Assembly (NCBI GenBank): GCA_024663395.1
Contig: JANFAH010000004.1
Coordinates: 3,720,001 to 3,784,000, forward strand
Direction: 5' to 3'
DNA length: 64,000 nucleotides
From: Pisolithus tinctorius
Lineage: Eukaryota; Basidiomycota; Agaricomycetes; Boletales; Pisolithaceae
Position 1 is the first letter of the stretch. Each line of letters starts with the position of its first letter. The position numbers were made by a program, and so were the translations under genes. Below, one piece after another: positions 11,616 to 23,251 of the stretch. The notes under the pieces are model-generated. The model made no database searches and had not been told where the DNA came from. It saw only the letters and a program-made list of their open reading frames with translations.

Positions 11616-12650
11616 TGTAGGGAGTAGTATACTCCCTGAGGCCGAAATAGGGATGCCAACACCAAAATTCCGCCGTCACCAAAGTCGACCCCTATCAAAG
11701 TTCCATGTCTGTCGTCTTCGGAATTATTGCATCAGCCTCGTGCATCAGCCTCATGCACCACCTCGCCCGTTGATCCTTTGGAGCTCCCCTGTCCATCAAT
11801 AACACACACCAGTCATCATCCCGGAATTCCGTGTCAACATCAACCTGACACACGTCTATCCGGAATTCCGCAGTTGTGTTGCCTCACCATGTAGCCGGGA
11901 AATCATGCAGATCATCAGTAAAAAACTCCGGTTACCTCTCTCACTCTTCTCCTGCGAACCTTTCTCCGCAATGCGAGTACCCCCTTGTGTCTACAGTCTC
12001 TATCCTTCACGCACTCCACAGTATGATGTACACTTGTCCTGCCGGAATATACCCATCTTTTCCTGTTTGTTTTTCTCGGTTACTACTTAACAGTTTGTCT
12101 TCACATGATCCTCTATGGCTTTGACATCTGACACGTTGCCCTCTTTGTTTTTCGGAGTTTTGCTTTACCCGCCCCACGTTTCTCCAATCAGTACCTTACT
12201 ATCCATGTACTATATAAGTCCGCCTTAGAGACGAAAAAGAATCATCTTTTGGGACCCACCATCCGTGTCACATGTGAGTCTAAGGTGTTCTAAGTGTCCT
12301 TGCATCCTCTGTGTTTGCTGCGTACCTGTGTCTTTGCGTCATCTGCGTCCACTGTGTCTCCTGTGTCTTTGTGTCCTTGGTCTGCTAGTTCCTCGTTTCC
12401 CCTCTCGAGCGCCTAATTCATCTCGGAGTTACTTCGTCAGGTCAAGATCATCCCTCGGAATTTCAGAAGTAAAGTCTATTCCTATCTACAACTCTGCGGA
12501 ATTAAATTCCGTGCCCTACATTCGACTCTTCAACCAACTCTATCATTGTACTCTACGTCTCCTTCCAACTCAGCACCCCTTGGGTTGAGCCTAGGGATTT
12601 CCCTTACAGCCTTCCCCTATCCGCACGCTACCCAGAGGTAGTGTCCCACA
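11616..12650 (+). repeat. D 5' LTR
   Basis: 1,035 bp, TGTAGGGAGTAG...GTGTCCCACA. It begins with a short hairpin (GGGAGTA-GTA-TACTCCC). ACTATATAAGTC near 12210 is a likely TATA box. Confidence 0.9.
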
Positions 12651-12656
12651 TCGTTT

Positions 12657-12673
12657 TGGAGCCCACCGCAAGG
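12657..12673 (+). promoter_or_regulatory. Candidate primer-binding site of D
   Basis: TGGAGCCCACCGCAAGG starts six bases after the 5' LTR and begins with TGG, the complement of a tRNA CCA end. I cannot assign the tRNA without a search. Confidence 0.4.
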
Positions 12674-13396
12674 GGTCTGTAGATCTGGAAAGGAGATCTT
12701 TATGACCCACTCGTCAAAGAACCGAACTCGAAGAGCTCCTAGAGCCCTTCTGCAGACTGTCTATTTCCTCATCAGAAATCTTAATCCCGGTAGCTGATCC
12801 TAGAGATATTTCAGAGCCACACTCGTCAGACTCAGATCTCAGTTTAGACGAGATCTTTTGAAGCCCAGAGTCCCCAGCGTTTTACCCAGCGTTTCCAGGA
12901 GGCTTCGACTTTGACGAACCCTTCGATCCTCCTGCTGAACATCAAGAACTTTTGCCTCTCTCAGAACTAACCTCTTCATTGTCCTCGCCATCCAGTGATT
13001 CAGAACTCACTGCTGAACAACTCCTTATCCCTTCGCAATCACTCACTTCAAATCCCACTATCGTTTCCCCCGCCCAAGTTCCCACTCAGAATACCTCAGT
13101 CGCCCCACTCTTAAATTCTGCATCTGTCCGCATAATGTCTGGAGCTAGAGACATGCCACTCAGGGGCTCCAACAAAGCCCCGAAGTTTTCCAGTCGCACT
13201 GAAGACATCACTCGCTACCTCAAAGACGTCGAATAACTCTGCATCGAAGCTGGCCTTGACACCGGAAAAGATAAAATCCACTGGGTCATCCGTTATGCCG
13301 ATCACAACAAGGCGGAATTTTGGTCTACCCTAGACGCTGCAACTGACGGCTTCAATGACTGGGACGTGTTTTCCAAAGAACTCCTGAACTACTATC

Positions 13397-13847
13397 TGTT
13401 ACGTTTCACCCCTAACTTTTCCCTTTATGCACGTTTACCTCGTTCTTGGTTCCGTTGGACTTAGTTTCCTTTTAGAGCCGTCTTCTCTCTGATCTGACGG
13501 CTCCCTATTTCCACCACTAGCGTTACTGGCTCGTTACATGCTTAGGACATGTGTCGTCATTGTTCAACCAATGGCGTAGTTACCTCGTTACATGCGGACG
13601 CCTCGTGGTCCGTTTCTGTGTGGTATTTAGACTGCCGACTCAAGTCCTGGAAACCCAGACTTGAGCTGCTCAATCGTACGCAGCGTTCCTCAGAACTTCG
13701 CCCTCAGTGTCCCTTACCAGGACCACTCTTACCGGCGTTGCCCCAAAATCCTCTGTCGTTTACAGAGGTTACTGCAGCCGTTGCTCAGTAGAAACCTTAG
13801 TCTGCGTTTGAGCTCTCCCTACGTCTTGACTTCGGTCGAGCGTAACA
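13397..13847 (+). repeat. Solo LTR F inside D gag
   Basis: 451 bp, TGTTACGTTTCAC...GAGCGTAACA, so its ends form the short inverted repeat TGTTACG/CGTAACA. CTATC flanks both sides (13392-13396 and 13848-13852). Being inside D, it is the youngest layer of the left stack, and it is CpG-rich. Orientation is not certain. Confidence 0.85.
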
Positions 13848-15788
13848 CTATCCAGGTGCCTTGGTGAAAGATCGTCGCTATACCAAAGCCGACCTCGAGA
13901 CCTTACTCTACCATCAAGTTCAGAAACCTATGGGATCGCTGGAAGATCTCGGAAAATATGTCCAGGAATTCTGACGCATCCTTGGCCTCGTCCAGAAGAA
14001 GAAGAAGCTCCCCGAGGACTACATCAACGAGAAATTCCTTGAGGGATTTCCCCCGAGGTTCCGGAATTCCTTGCTCACGCGATTGCAACTTTCAGACCTA
14101 GATCACGACATTGACGAACCTTGGGAGTTTGATCTGGTCTACAAGCACACTAACTACCTGCTCAGTGGAGCAAAACGAAATCTCCCTCAACCTGATTCTT
14201 CAGCCTTGTTTCCTCAGAACTCCGCACCCCCTTCTTCATCGACTGTCCCCACTATCTTAAAATGCGAGTACGTCCAAGTCGCCCAACAACCTACCGACAC
14301 GTCACCCCCTCAGCAAGGTCAAGAGGGCCAATTCCGTCACTCTTTTGACCCACGGTGTTTCTTCTGCGGAAGCACCGATGGTCACCATACGGCAGAGTGC
14401 GCACTGTGTCGTGAATACGTACAAGCTGGGAAATGCACCCTGATAGGGGGAAGAGTATTTATGCCTGATGGTTCTGACATTCCTAGGATGGCTGCTGGCC
14501 GGAACTTTAAAGAAAAGATCGACAACTTCCTCGCCATGCACGATTCTATCATCACCTCAGCAAACCTCGTCTCCATACAATGTCCTAGCCAGTCTTCGAA
14601 CTCGTCTCGAGGATGTGATACCCCACCTCATCTCATCAGCACGATGTTCTTCAGTAACGAAGAGACCGCGGAATTTCAGGTCGACTTACATCCCTCCTCC
14701 TACCTAATCGACGAAGAACTAGAGAGTAATACTGATGAAGAAGACCAGCACGCACTGGCAAGAGCTTATGCGCAGGTAGAAGAATTGAAAAATAATATCA
14801 AAAAGAAGAAGGTTGCTCGTTTCGATGGTGTAGAAATTCCGGCTCACCGTCAGCGAACCCCCGTGACAGGTCCAGTGCCTGCTAACGCGTCAACCGCCCC
14901 CAGGCCAGTCGATAATTCTGTTCCAAAGGATCCCATCCATGTTACAGAGAACACAGCTGTTAGTAAAACTCCGGTCGTCTCTAATCCCACAGATCCCAGG
15001 AAATCTAAGCCTACAACGATTCCCGCACCCCAATTTCGATACCAGAGCAGCTTCGATGAAGCGGCTGCTACTAGATGACTCGTAAACCAAGTCTTAGAGG
15101 CGAAGATGGAAATTTCTACCAAAGACCTCTTTGCTGTCAGTCCAGAGATTCGCAAGCAGGTCCGAGAACTGGCTGCGACGAAGAAGATAACGATCGGGAG
15201 CTTAGAAACGGCATCAGAAGCTGTGGCGTCACCTGCATGGGTGTCCTATGAGCAATACTGGGTCAGAGACACAGAAGGGAAGTGCGTAGGCCTCGCTACA
15301 GCTCCCTTATGTGCTGTCGACAGAATCTTGATGGACAAACTTCACGTCGAATGTATTCTGGACAGTGGATGCCAGGTAGTGGCCTTGCAACGAGAGTTGT
15401 GGGAAGCTTTAGAAGCCCCCCTCCATACTGACATGACCATGACTCTGGAGGCCGCTAACCAATCCAAAGAAAGCACCCGTGGGGTCATAGAGAACACGTC
15501 CTTGCACATAGGGAATATCGAAGCGCACCTCCAGATTCAGGTCATCGACTGTGCGCCATTTGATCTACTGCTCGGGCGACCTTTCTTCTGCCTGCTCTCC
15601 AGCGTCCTACGAGATTTTCCCGACAGAGAACAGTCTCTGGAGATTCGTGACCCTAACATGGGTAGACAGGTATTAATTCCGATGCGCCCTTGAAACAGAC
15701 TACAGCCTCTTCCACGGTTTGTAAATTGCGAAGACGAAGAAGACTACTTTGCATGCAAGGAGATGCATCACCACATGAAACAACCTGA

Positions 15789-18700
15789 GCAGGGTTTTTA
15801 GTGTCGGTCGATGACTCATTTGGATCACGAGGAGGCCATGATAATGTTTTCTCCGTGTGTTCTCTCTACCTTTCTGATCCTCCTTTGTTACCTTCGAAGC
15901 CGGCTTCCCTTTCCTCTACAGACACTACCGAAAATTCTGCTGTGGCATTGCTCTACGATTTACAAAGCAACAGTATGCCCCCCATTGATCTGTTCGATTC
16001 TAGTTCCCTTTCTTCGAATGACCCCTTCTTATTTTCTACTAGCACTACTGTTTCACCACTGACAGTTTCAGCTTTACGTTCCACTTACCAGTTCGATCCC
16101 ATTCTTCATATGTTAAAGTACAAACCTGTAGCGAAGAAGGTCAGGCCTGTACCGACGTCGATGCCTGTGGAATTCCGGGTAGAGCGTCGGGAGGCTGAAG
16201 ATCCTCTCGCAGATTTGCCTGTACTACCTACTCATCCTCCTCCATTTGTGCCAGGCTCCAGGTTCACCCAGGAAAGGGCTGATGAGCTCGATCTGGACCC
16301 TTTGAAGTTCCTCTGGCCTGCGGAGTTAAATCTGGTACGATGGCTGGTCAAAACGCACGAGACCGCCTTCGCTTGGGATGCCACAGAAAGGGGAACCTTC
16401 CAAGAAGATATGTTTCCGCCGCTGAAGATACCCACACTAGCCCACAAACCCTGGGTTGAGTGGAATATCCCCATACCTCCCGCCATTTTTCGTGATGTTG
16501 TCAGCATAATCAAAGAAAAAATTTCCGCAGGAGTCTACGAACCGTCTACTTCGTCCTATTGCTCAAAATGGTTCTGCGTAGTCAAGAAGGACAGAAAATC
16601 TCTGCGCCTTGTCCATGACTTACAACCTCTGAACGCCATATCTATACAGGATTCAGCTGTTCCCCCCTTCGTCGACTCGATTGCAGAAGCTTTTGCCTGC
16701 CACTCCGTCTACGAAATTTTAGATCTTATGGTCGGATACAATCATCGCACCATACACGACGAATACCGCGATCTTACTACTTTCCAAACCCCTATCGGTA
16801 CCCTTCGACTCACTAAACTACCTATGGGCTACACGAATGCCATCCAAATTTTCCACGGAGACGTCTGTTGGATATTGAAGGATGAAATTCCAGAAGTTAC
16901 CATCCCATTCATCGACGACTGCCTGATCAAGGGCCCCAAATCTCATTACCAAAATTCCGACGGTACCTTCCAGACGATCGCACAAAACTCCAGGATCCAG
17001 CGCTTCATCTGGGAACATCTGCAGAACGTCAACCGCATCTTGCATCGTCTGCGTCATGCAGGAGCTACTGTTTCAGCAAAGAAATGCGTCATCGCCACGC
17101 CGTCTATCATTGTGGTTGGGCATAAGGTGTTGTTCGAGGGGAGAATTCTGGACGAAGCTAAAGTCCAGAAAATTAAAGACTGGCCCTACTGCGCTAACGT
17201 CACCGAAGTGCGTGGATTTTTAGGTCTTTGCTCGTATTGTAGGATCTTTATCAAGGATTTCGCTAAGCACGCATGTCCCCTCGTCGAGCTGACCAAGAAA
17301 GATGTCTCCTTCGAATTCTGCGACAAACACAGGGAAGCCATGGATTATCTTCGCCAAGCTATCGTCTCGTCCCCTGCGCTTCGCACTATCGACTACAATT
17401 CCGAGAGGAAGGTCATTCTGGCAGTCAACACTTCGAATATCGCTGTAGGATACCTCCTCATGCAGGAGGGGGAAGATGGAAAACGTTACCCTGCAAGGTT
17501 TGGCTCGATAACTCTCAATGACCGCGAATGCCGTTACAGCCAAGCCAAACTCGAGCTCTTTGGTCTCTTCTGCGCTTTACACAACGTCAGACTTCACATT
17601 TTTGGTGTGCGGAATTTAGTTGTTGAGGTTGACGCACGATATATAAAGGGGATGATTAACAATCCAGACTTACAGCCCAACGCAACCATCAACCGCTGGA
17701 TTGCGGGAATTCTTTTATTTGACTTTGAGCTCGTACATGTCCCTGCTCACAAGCATGCAGCGCCAGACGGTCTTTCAAGGAGACTGAAAGCAGAAGAAGA
17801 TGAGGATGGAGAAGAGGACTACGAGGAGTGGATAGACGAGTGTGGAGCCTTCGCTGTCGAGCCTTTGAACCGTAGGGAGGCCCGTTTTGAGTCTCAGCCT
17901 TACCCTTCGGAAATTCCGAGTACCTTGTCAGACTCACCTTTGGTCTTGTCACAGAGTCTAGGCATCTATTCCTCCGAACAAACCTCGCCAAGTGTCTATG
18001 AGATGGAAATTCCACACTCAGAGAAAGCAATCCAGAGAGAGGAGAGGTTAAAAGTGGTGAAGGAGTTTTTGGAGACGAAGAAGAAGCCAGAAGGATTGGA
18101 GGAAGGGCAGTTGGAAAGCCTGGTGCGTCTCGCCACTCGGTATTTTGTCAAAGGAGGAGACCTGTGGAGAAAGGACCCTCACAGATGTCACCAACTAGTA
18201 GTCGCCCCTCACAAACGACTCAGGATTCTTCGTCAGGCTCATGATGAGCTAGGACACAAGGGTATCTACTCGACCCGCATGCAGCTGCTGACTCATTTCT
18301 GGTGGCCTATGCTAGAGCAGGACGTCCACTGGTATGTCAAGTCATGTCACGAATGCCAAATACGCTGCTTGGATCGCGTACATATTCCACCAGTCGTCGC
18401 CATCCCTGAGCCCCTATTCTTTAAAGCATATATGGACATGTTCTTGATGCCGAAGTTGAACAGATTTCGCTACATCACCCAAGCTCGCTGTTCACTCACT
18501 AGTTATCCAGAATGGGCTATGCTTCACACAGAAACTGGAAAGACCATCGGAAAATTCATCTTCGAGCAGATCTTGTGCCGTTGGGGTGCTGTTGCGGAAA
18601 TTGTCACAGATAACGGTGGTCCCTACGTACTCGCCCTCAATTGGCTCTCCAAGACCTTCGGAATTCGCCACATATGAATCTCACCTTATAACTCACAAGC

Positions 18701-19409
18701 GAATGGAGTTGTTGAGCGTCGGCATTTCGATGTGAGGGAGGCGTTGGTAAAGAGTTGCGGCGGGGAAGCATCAAAGTGGTCAGAGGTGGCTCCTACGGTG
18801 TTCTGGGCAGAGAGGGTTACGATTCACAAGGCAACTGGGTTTTCTCCGTTCTATATGGCTCACAGCGTTGAACCTAGACTCCCCTTTGACCTTGCTGAGG
18901 CGACATTCTTAGCCCCTTTCGAAGCGGAATTTTACTTGACGACAGAACTCATCGCCCATCGTGCTCGACAACTCCAGAAACATTCAGAAGACCTCACTTG
19001 CATCCATGATCTCATTCTGAAGTCTCGCTTCGCTTCGGTCAAAGACTTCGTTGCTCGTTTTGCGCACACCATCCAAGACTTCGACTTCGAACCTGGGTCA
19101 CTCGTCCTTGTGTGGAATTCACGTATTGAGAGAGAACTAGATCGCAAGACCAAACCACGCTACCTAGGCCCCATGATCGTCGTTCAGCAAACCAAAGGAG
19201 GCTCGTACATCCTGGCAGAATTAGATGGTGCCGTGTCCAAATTCCATTTCGCTGCCTTCTGTCTTTACCCCTATTTCCTGCAGAATAACTCTCGTATCGA
19301 AGTCACGCAGTTGACTGGAATTTCTGCAGGCGACTTAGATCGCTTGGAAGACGATTCGCTACCAGACCCCGCACTCGCTGGCATCCCTTTGGACGAATCA
19401 GATGAGTAG
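15789..19409 (+). pseudogene. D pol: RT, RNase H, integrase (one in-frame TGA)
   Basis: The frame is open from 15789 to 18677, then a TGA at 18675-18677, then open again to 19409. An RT domain (about 16450-17110) contains the FIDD catalytic pair (about 16906). RNase H (about 17390-17790) has AVNTSN where relatives have an Asp, so a catalytic acid may be lost. Integrase has a zinc region (HDELGHKG, then CHECQ), catalytic D in YMDMFLMP, D in VTDNGGPY and E in NGVVERRHFD. The single TGA lies between the second Asp and the Glu. No chromodomain is evident; the tail ends LDESDE. Apart from the TGA and the RNase H change, the polyprotein looks complete. Confidence 0.9.
15792..15801 (+). promoter_or_regulatory. 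Candidate -1 ribosomal frameshift site, D gag-protease/pol
   Basis: Codons in the gag-protease frame are CAG GGT TTT TAG. The heptamer G_GGT_TTT fits X_XXY_YYZ and is immediately followed by the stop. The pol frame opens only at 15789, after a TGA at 15786-15788, so the two frames overlap for about ten bases, exactly at this heptamer. I could not judge a downstream pseudoknot by eye. Confidence 0.65.
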
Positions 19410-19671
19410 CACACCTTTCTCTCTATCTCTTTCTTTCCTCTCTTTCTCCGCTTTTCCTTTCACTTATATATATACCCTCTTCGTCTCATATAAAACAAAA
19501 CCCCACCAAAAAAAAAAAAAGAAAAAAAAAAAAATCTGCTCATCTTCCGTCTCTCATCGATTCGTTCTCTGCTCCCTTCTTAACGATATTCCCGTTCAAA
19601 AATACCAAAAGAATCACAAAATAAAACAAAATAAATTCTGCAACCTACTTACGCTACTGTACTCGTACCTA
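19410..19671. other. A/T-rich spacer between convergent genes of D
   Basis: Pol (plus) ends at 19409 and the antisense gene (minus) ends at about 19672. Between them lie a pyrimidine-rich tract, TATATATATA (19465-19475) and a long A-tract (about 19507-19533). This is the natural place for polyadenylation signals of both transcripts. Confidence 0.5.
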
Positions 19672-21250
19672 CATATCCTTGAGCTGATCCTTCAACCTCT
19701 TCAGCTCCTCGCATCGCCCCTGAACCACGCCGATCTGTCACTCTACTCGCATCGCCAACAGCCCCAGCATCTGGTTAATCTGGGTCAACTCAAACTCCTC
19801 GTCATCCGCCCTACCCTCCAACAGTCGGATGCGCTCAGCAAGAGCCTCGCGTGTAGTCGACTCACTCGGGTTTGCAACTGGTGGAGTTTCTGCAACTGGG
19901 GGATCTTCGGGCTCGTCCTGCGCACTGTCGACGGGCGCGGGTGGATCGTCCAATAATCCCGTCGGTCTGCCAAAAAGTCCACCGTCGCCGAGGTCTCCCG
20001 AATTGTCCATTGGTGGCGGAGTTAGCTCAGGGTGAGGTCGAGGGGCAGGGGTTGCTGATGGAAGGAAGAGGGGAGGTCGAGGTGTGGGAGGAGGAGGCAT
20101 GTTCGAGGTCGATGGGGAACTAGCACGAGGTGTTGGGTGCCCAGGAGTCGGTTCAGAGTTTTGCCTGGGGAGGGGTTTGCGAGCAGGGATCCGGAGTTTC
20201 AGCCCAGTCGTCGCCGGAGTTTCAGTCGTCGCCATTACCATTACTGACTTGGTCCATTTATGCGACGGCCCAGCAGCCATCTCTCCACTACCAGCGTTCT
20301 TGCGCTGTGTTACGGTTCAGTGTCCTCGATCTTCACGTCGCAATCAGCTCGTACTCACCTTCCTACCCACTCTGAGCGACCGGCTACACTTCCGTTTGGC
20401 CTGCCTGCATCGCTCGCACGACTCCCCAGGTAGCCCTTCGCACACTCCCTGCATCAAAGGTTGGGGTCAGGTGCCGGAGCACCAGCTTTCGATGGGTCAG
20501 GGTTAGGTGGGTGTTCACCTTCGTCATTCTCCAGCTCGTCAACTTCGTCTGTGGCCTGCGGAGTTTTTCTGAACGTTAACCATTGCGCTCGGCGTTTCCT
20601 GGAGGGTAGGACGTACCTTTTCCTTGCCCTTCCCCTTGCCTGTACTATCCGTCTGTTCCCTCACTGGTCGTCCAGTCCCCCTCGAAGACTCCCCTGCTTC
20701 AGTGTCACTGGGCATGCAGCCTTGACCTTCACCTATCGTCGTTGCTGCCTGTCTGCATGTGCGTATAGAAGGTTCCCTTGCCAACCTCTCTGCCTCGAGC
20801 TGCGCTCTCAACTCTACCCTCTCCTGGTAGTCTTCGAAGATGTCGTCGATGTGGATCCGTCTCTGCTCCACTGGACAACAGAGGTCAGTGATGGCAATGG
20901 CACCTGGGACTAGAAGGCTTTGGCACATCGCAGATTCCTCGGTGTAGTCACGCATGCACTCGTCGCGAACCTTTGGCACGGAAATTCCATTGTCGTCGAT
21001 GTATTTCCACCACGAGTGTATGCTGGCCTGCGGATCTCTGTCAACGCGTGACGCACTACAGTGGAAGGTTGCTCACCCATGTCTTATCCCAGTCCTGCAC
21101 CCACGCATAGATGGTCTCCAGCCTCTCCTCTGGCTGTGGCGCCGCCTCGATCAAGTTCCAGACATGCCCTAGAGCTGCAGCGAGCGCCGTGGTCGCCTGG
21201 TCCCTCATGCTGAACACGGGACGTGCATCGTTGATGGAGTAGGCTTGCAT
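19672..21250 (-). pseudogene. D antisense gene with a cysteine cluster and intron(s)
   Basis: On the minus strand a likely start is ATG at 21250 (MQAYSINDARPVFSM). Open segments follow at 21250-21080, 20979-20539, and 20420-19738. A cysteine motif CERCRQAKRKCSRS (about 20420-20370) resembles half of a fungal Zn2Cys6 cluster. A canonical intron (GTGAGT...CACAG, 20358-20304, 55 nt) joins it in frame to the next segment. Another GTGAGC donor lies at 21076. The C-terminus is Pro-rich, then a coiled-coil-like segment (ERIRLLEGRADDEEFEL) that continues past one TGA (19738) to 19672. It occupies the same place, between pol and 3' LTR, as the antisense ORF of F1. Function unknown. Confidence 0.6.
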
Positions 21251-21518
21251 GGTCGTTGGCGAGAGTTGTGAGAGTCTGAGAGCGAGGTGGTAGAGTAACA
21301 AGGGTGAATCTGACGATGAGACGGTTTCTGGGTGAGTTTTTTTAATTCCACAGGGCTGTTGCTGACGCGTTACCCATGTGCAGAGTTTTGCTCACACAAG
21401 GCGCGTGGCCAAACACGAGCCATCTTTGTTTACGTCACCTGCCAAATCTCCGCTGCCCTTCTGCCGCGACTCGATGACCTCTGACCGAGGACGGTCAGCA
21501 TTCGAAGACCCTGGGAGG

Positions 21519-22562
21519 TGTAGGGAGTAGTATACTCCCTGAGGCCGAAATAGGGATGCCAACACCAAAATTCCGCTGTCACCAAAGTCGACCCCTATCA
21601 AAGTTCCACGTCTGTCGTCTTCGGAATTATTGCATCAGCCTCGTGCATCAGCCTCGTGCACCACCTCGCCCGTTGATCCTTTGGAGCTCCCCTGTCCATC
21701 AATAACACACCAGTCATTGTCCTGGAATTCCGTGTCAACATCAACCTGACACACGCCTATCCAGAATTCCGCAGTCGTGTCGCCTCAACCTCTGCCTCGC
21801 CACGTAGCTGGGAAATCACGCAGATCATCTGTAAAAACTCCGGTTACCTCTCTCACTCTTCTCCTGCGAACCTTTCTCTGCAATGCGAGTACCCCCTTGC
21901 ATCTACGGTCTCTATCCTTCGCGCACTCCACAGTACGATGTACACTTGTCCTGCCAGAATATACCCATCTTTTCCTGTTTGTTTTTCTCGGTTACTACTT
22001 AACAGTTTGTCTTCACATGATCCTCTATGGCTTTGACATCTGACACATCGCCCTCTTTGTTTTTTGGAGTTTTGCTTTACCCGCCCCACGTTTCTCCAAT
22101 CAGTACCTTACTATCCATGTACTATATAAGTCCGCCTTAGAGACGAAAAAGAATCATCTTTCAGGACCCACCATCCATGTCACATGTGAGTCTAAGGTGT
22201 TCTAAGTGTCCTTGCATCCTCTGTGTTTGCTGCGTACCTGTGTCTTTGCGTCATCTGCGTCCACTGTGTCTCCCGTGTCTTTGTGTCCTTGGTCTGCTAG
22301 TTCCTCGTTTCCCCTCTCGAGCGCCTAATTCGTCTTGGAGTTACTTCGTCAGGTCAAGATCATCCCTCAGAATTTCAGAAGTAAAGTCTATTCCTATCTA
22401 CAACTCTGCGGAATTAAATTCCGTGCCCTACATTCGACTCTTCAACCAACTCTATCATTGTACTCTACGTCTCCTTCCAACTCAGCACCCCTTGGGTTGA
22501 GCCTAGGGATTTCCCTTACAGCCTTCCCCTATCCGCACGCTACCCAGAGGTAGTGTCCCACA
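21519..22562 (+). repeat. D 3' LTR
   Basis: 1,044 bp, same ends as the 5' LTR. A purine-rich run (GACCCTGGGAGG) precedes it as the polypurine tract. Differences from the 5' copy that I noticed are mostly C/T or G/A. Confidence 0.9.
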
Positions 22563-23251
22563 GCACTACCCCCTTGCATGATCTCAGCCCTCGTATTTCA
22601 GAGGGAGAGTACAGACGGAGAGTCGGAGATAACTCCAACAGACAGAAGACAGAATCAGAGGGAGTAGGAACTAAGTTGATATTCATACTGAAGAACAGTG
22701 GAGTACAGTACATGCTTTTATACTGCTATGGAGGTACAGTAATTGGAATCAGAACTGACATATGGAGACTCATAAATTTTCAAGTAAAATTTCCTGGACA
22801 ACGAATGAAGGGTAGACAGAGGACATACGAACAGGTAACACAGAACATCCAGAAAAGGAAACAGTCCAGGTGCTGGACCATGCGGTGAGCGTGCTGCAGA
22901 GTACCTGACTGTGAAGGTAGTCACATGACCCCTCAGAGAACAGACTGCTCGGTCTGGTAGGAGAGCAACACAAGTCTGACAGCAGTCGGAGCGGAGATGG
23001 TTCACAGCCAACAGAAGTTGGGCGGAGTTGGTACGGAGTGAGTGGATGACCAGCAGAAAAGGTTGCGGAGTGAGCAAAGACTTATGACAAACGCATGGTT
23101 ATGACAACTGGTATATAGTCTCTTTTGATTCTGTACTTACCTTGTTTCCTTCTTCTTGTTTTCTCTTACTTTACTATAGAAGACCAGACACCAGATGCTG
23201 GACACATGACATTCGCAGAGGAGAAAACTACAAGACCCTACACTACAGGCT

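Larger units (their letters stand above)
12702..15801 (+). pseudogene. D gag-protease
   Basis: A candidate ATG lies at 12702, but the main frame is open from 12952. It is interrupted by TAA at 13234, by solo LTR F (13397-13847; frame rejoins after removal), and by TGAs at 13972, 15076 and 15691. The gag domain (about 13240-14130) is followed by a cysteine motif CFFCGSTDGHHTAEC (14356-14400), a zinc-knuckle variant with a longer C-to-H spacing. A Lys-rich coiled segment (ELKNNIKKKK) comes next, then an aspartic protease with ECILDSGCQVVAL (about 15345-15385; DSG intact). The frame ends in TAG at 15799-15801, next to a slippery heptamer. Confidence 0.85.
11616..22562 (+). mobile_element. D: CpG-rich, nearly full-length Ty3/gypsy element
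   Basis: 10,947 bp, bounded by LTRs of 1,035 and 1,044 bp that look almost identical. The flanks GCGC (11612-11615) and GCAC (22563-22566) are a 4-bp duplication differing by a CpG-type change. The order is LTR, primer-binding-site candidate, gag-protease, pol in the -1 frame, an A-rich spacer, an antisense gene, LTR. CpG is abundant throughout, unlike F1 and M1. Pol is open for 958 codons and again for 225 codons after one TGA. This is the youngest large element in the window and the best candidate for recent activity. Solo LTRs of the same family are at 50535 and 52463. Confidence 0.92.
11442..23106 (-). repeat. Solo LTR, family A, copy 2, split by element D
   Basis: The pieces 11442-11615 and 22563-23106 join into a 714-bp LTR in reverse orientation, the same length as copy 1. 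ACTGG flanks both outer ends (11437-11441 and 23107-23111). The split is caused by element D at a GCGC site in the conserved core of the LTR. Confidence 0.85.
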
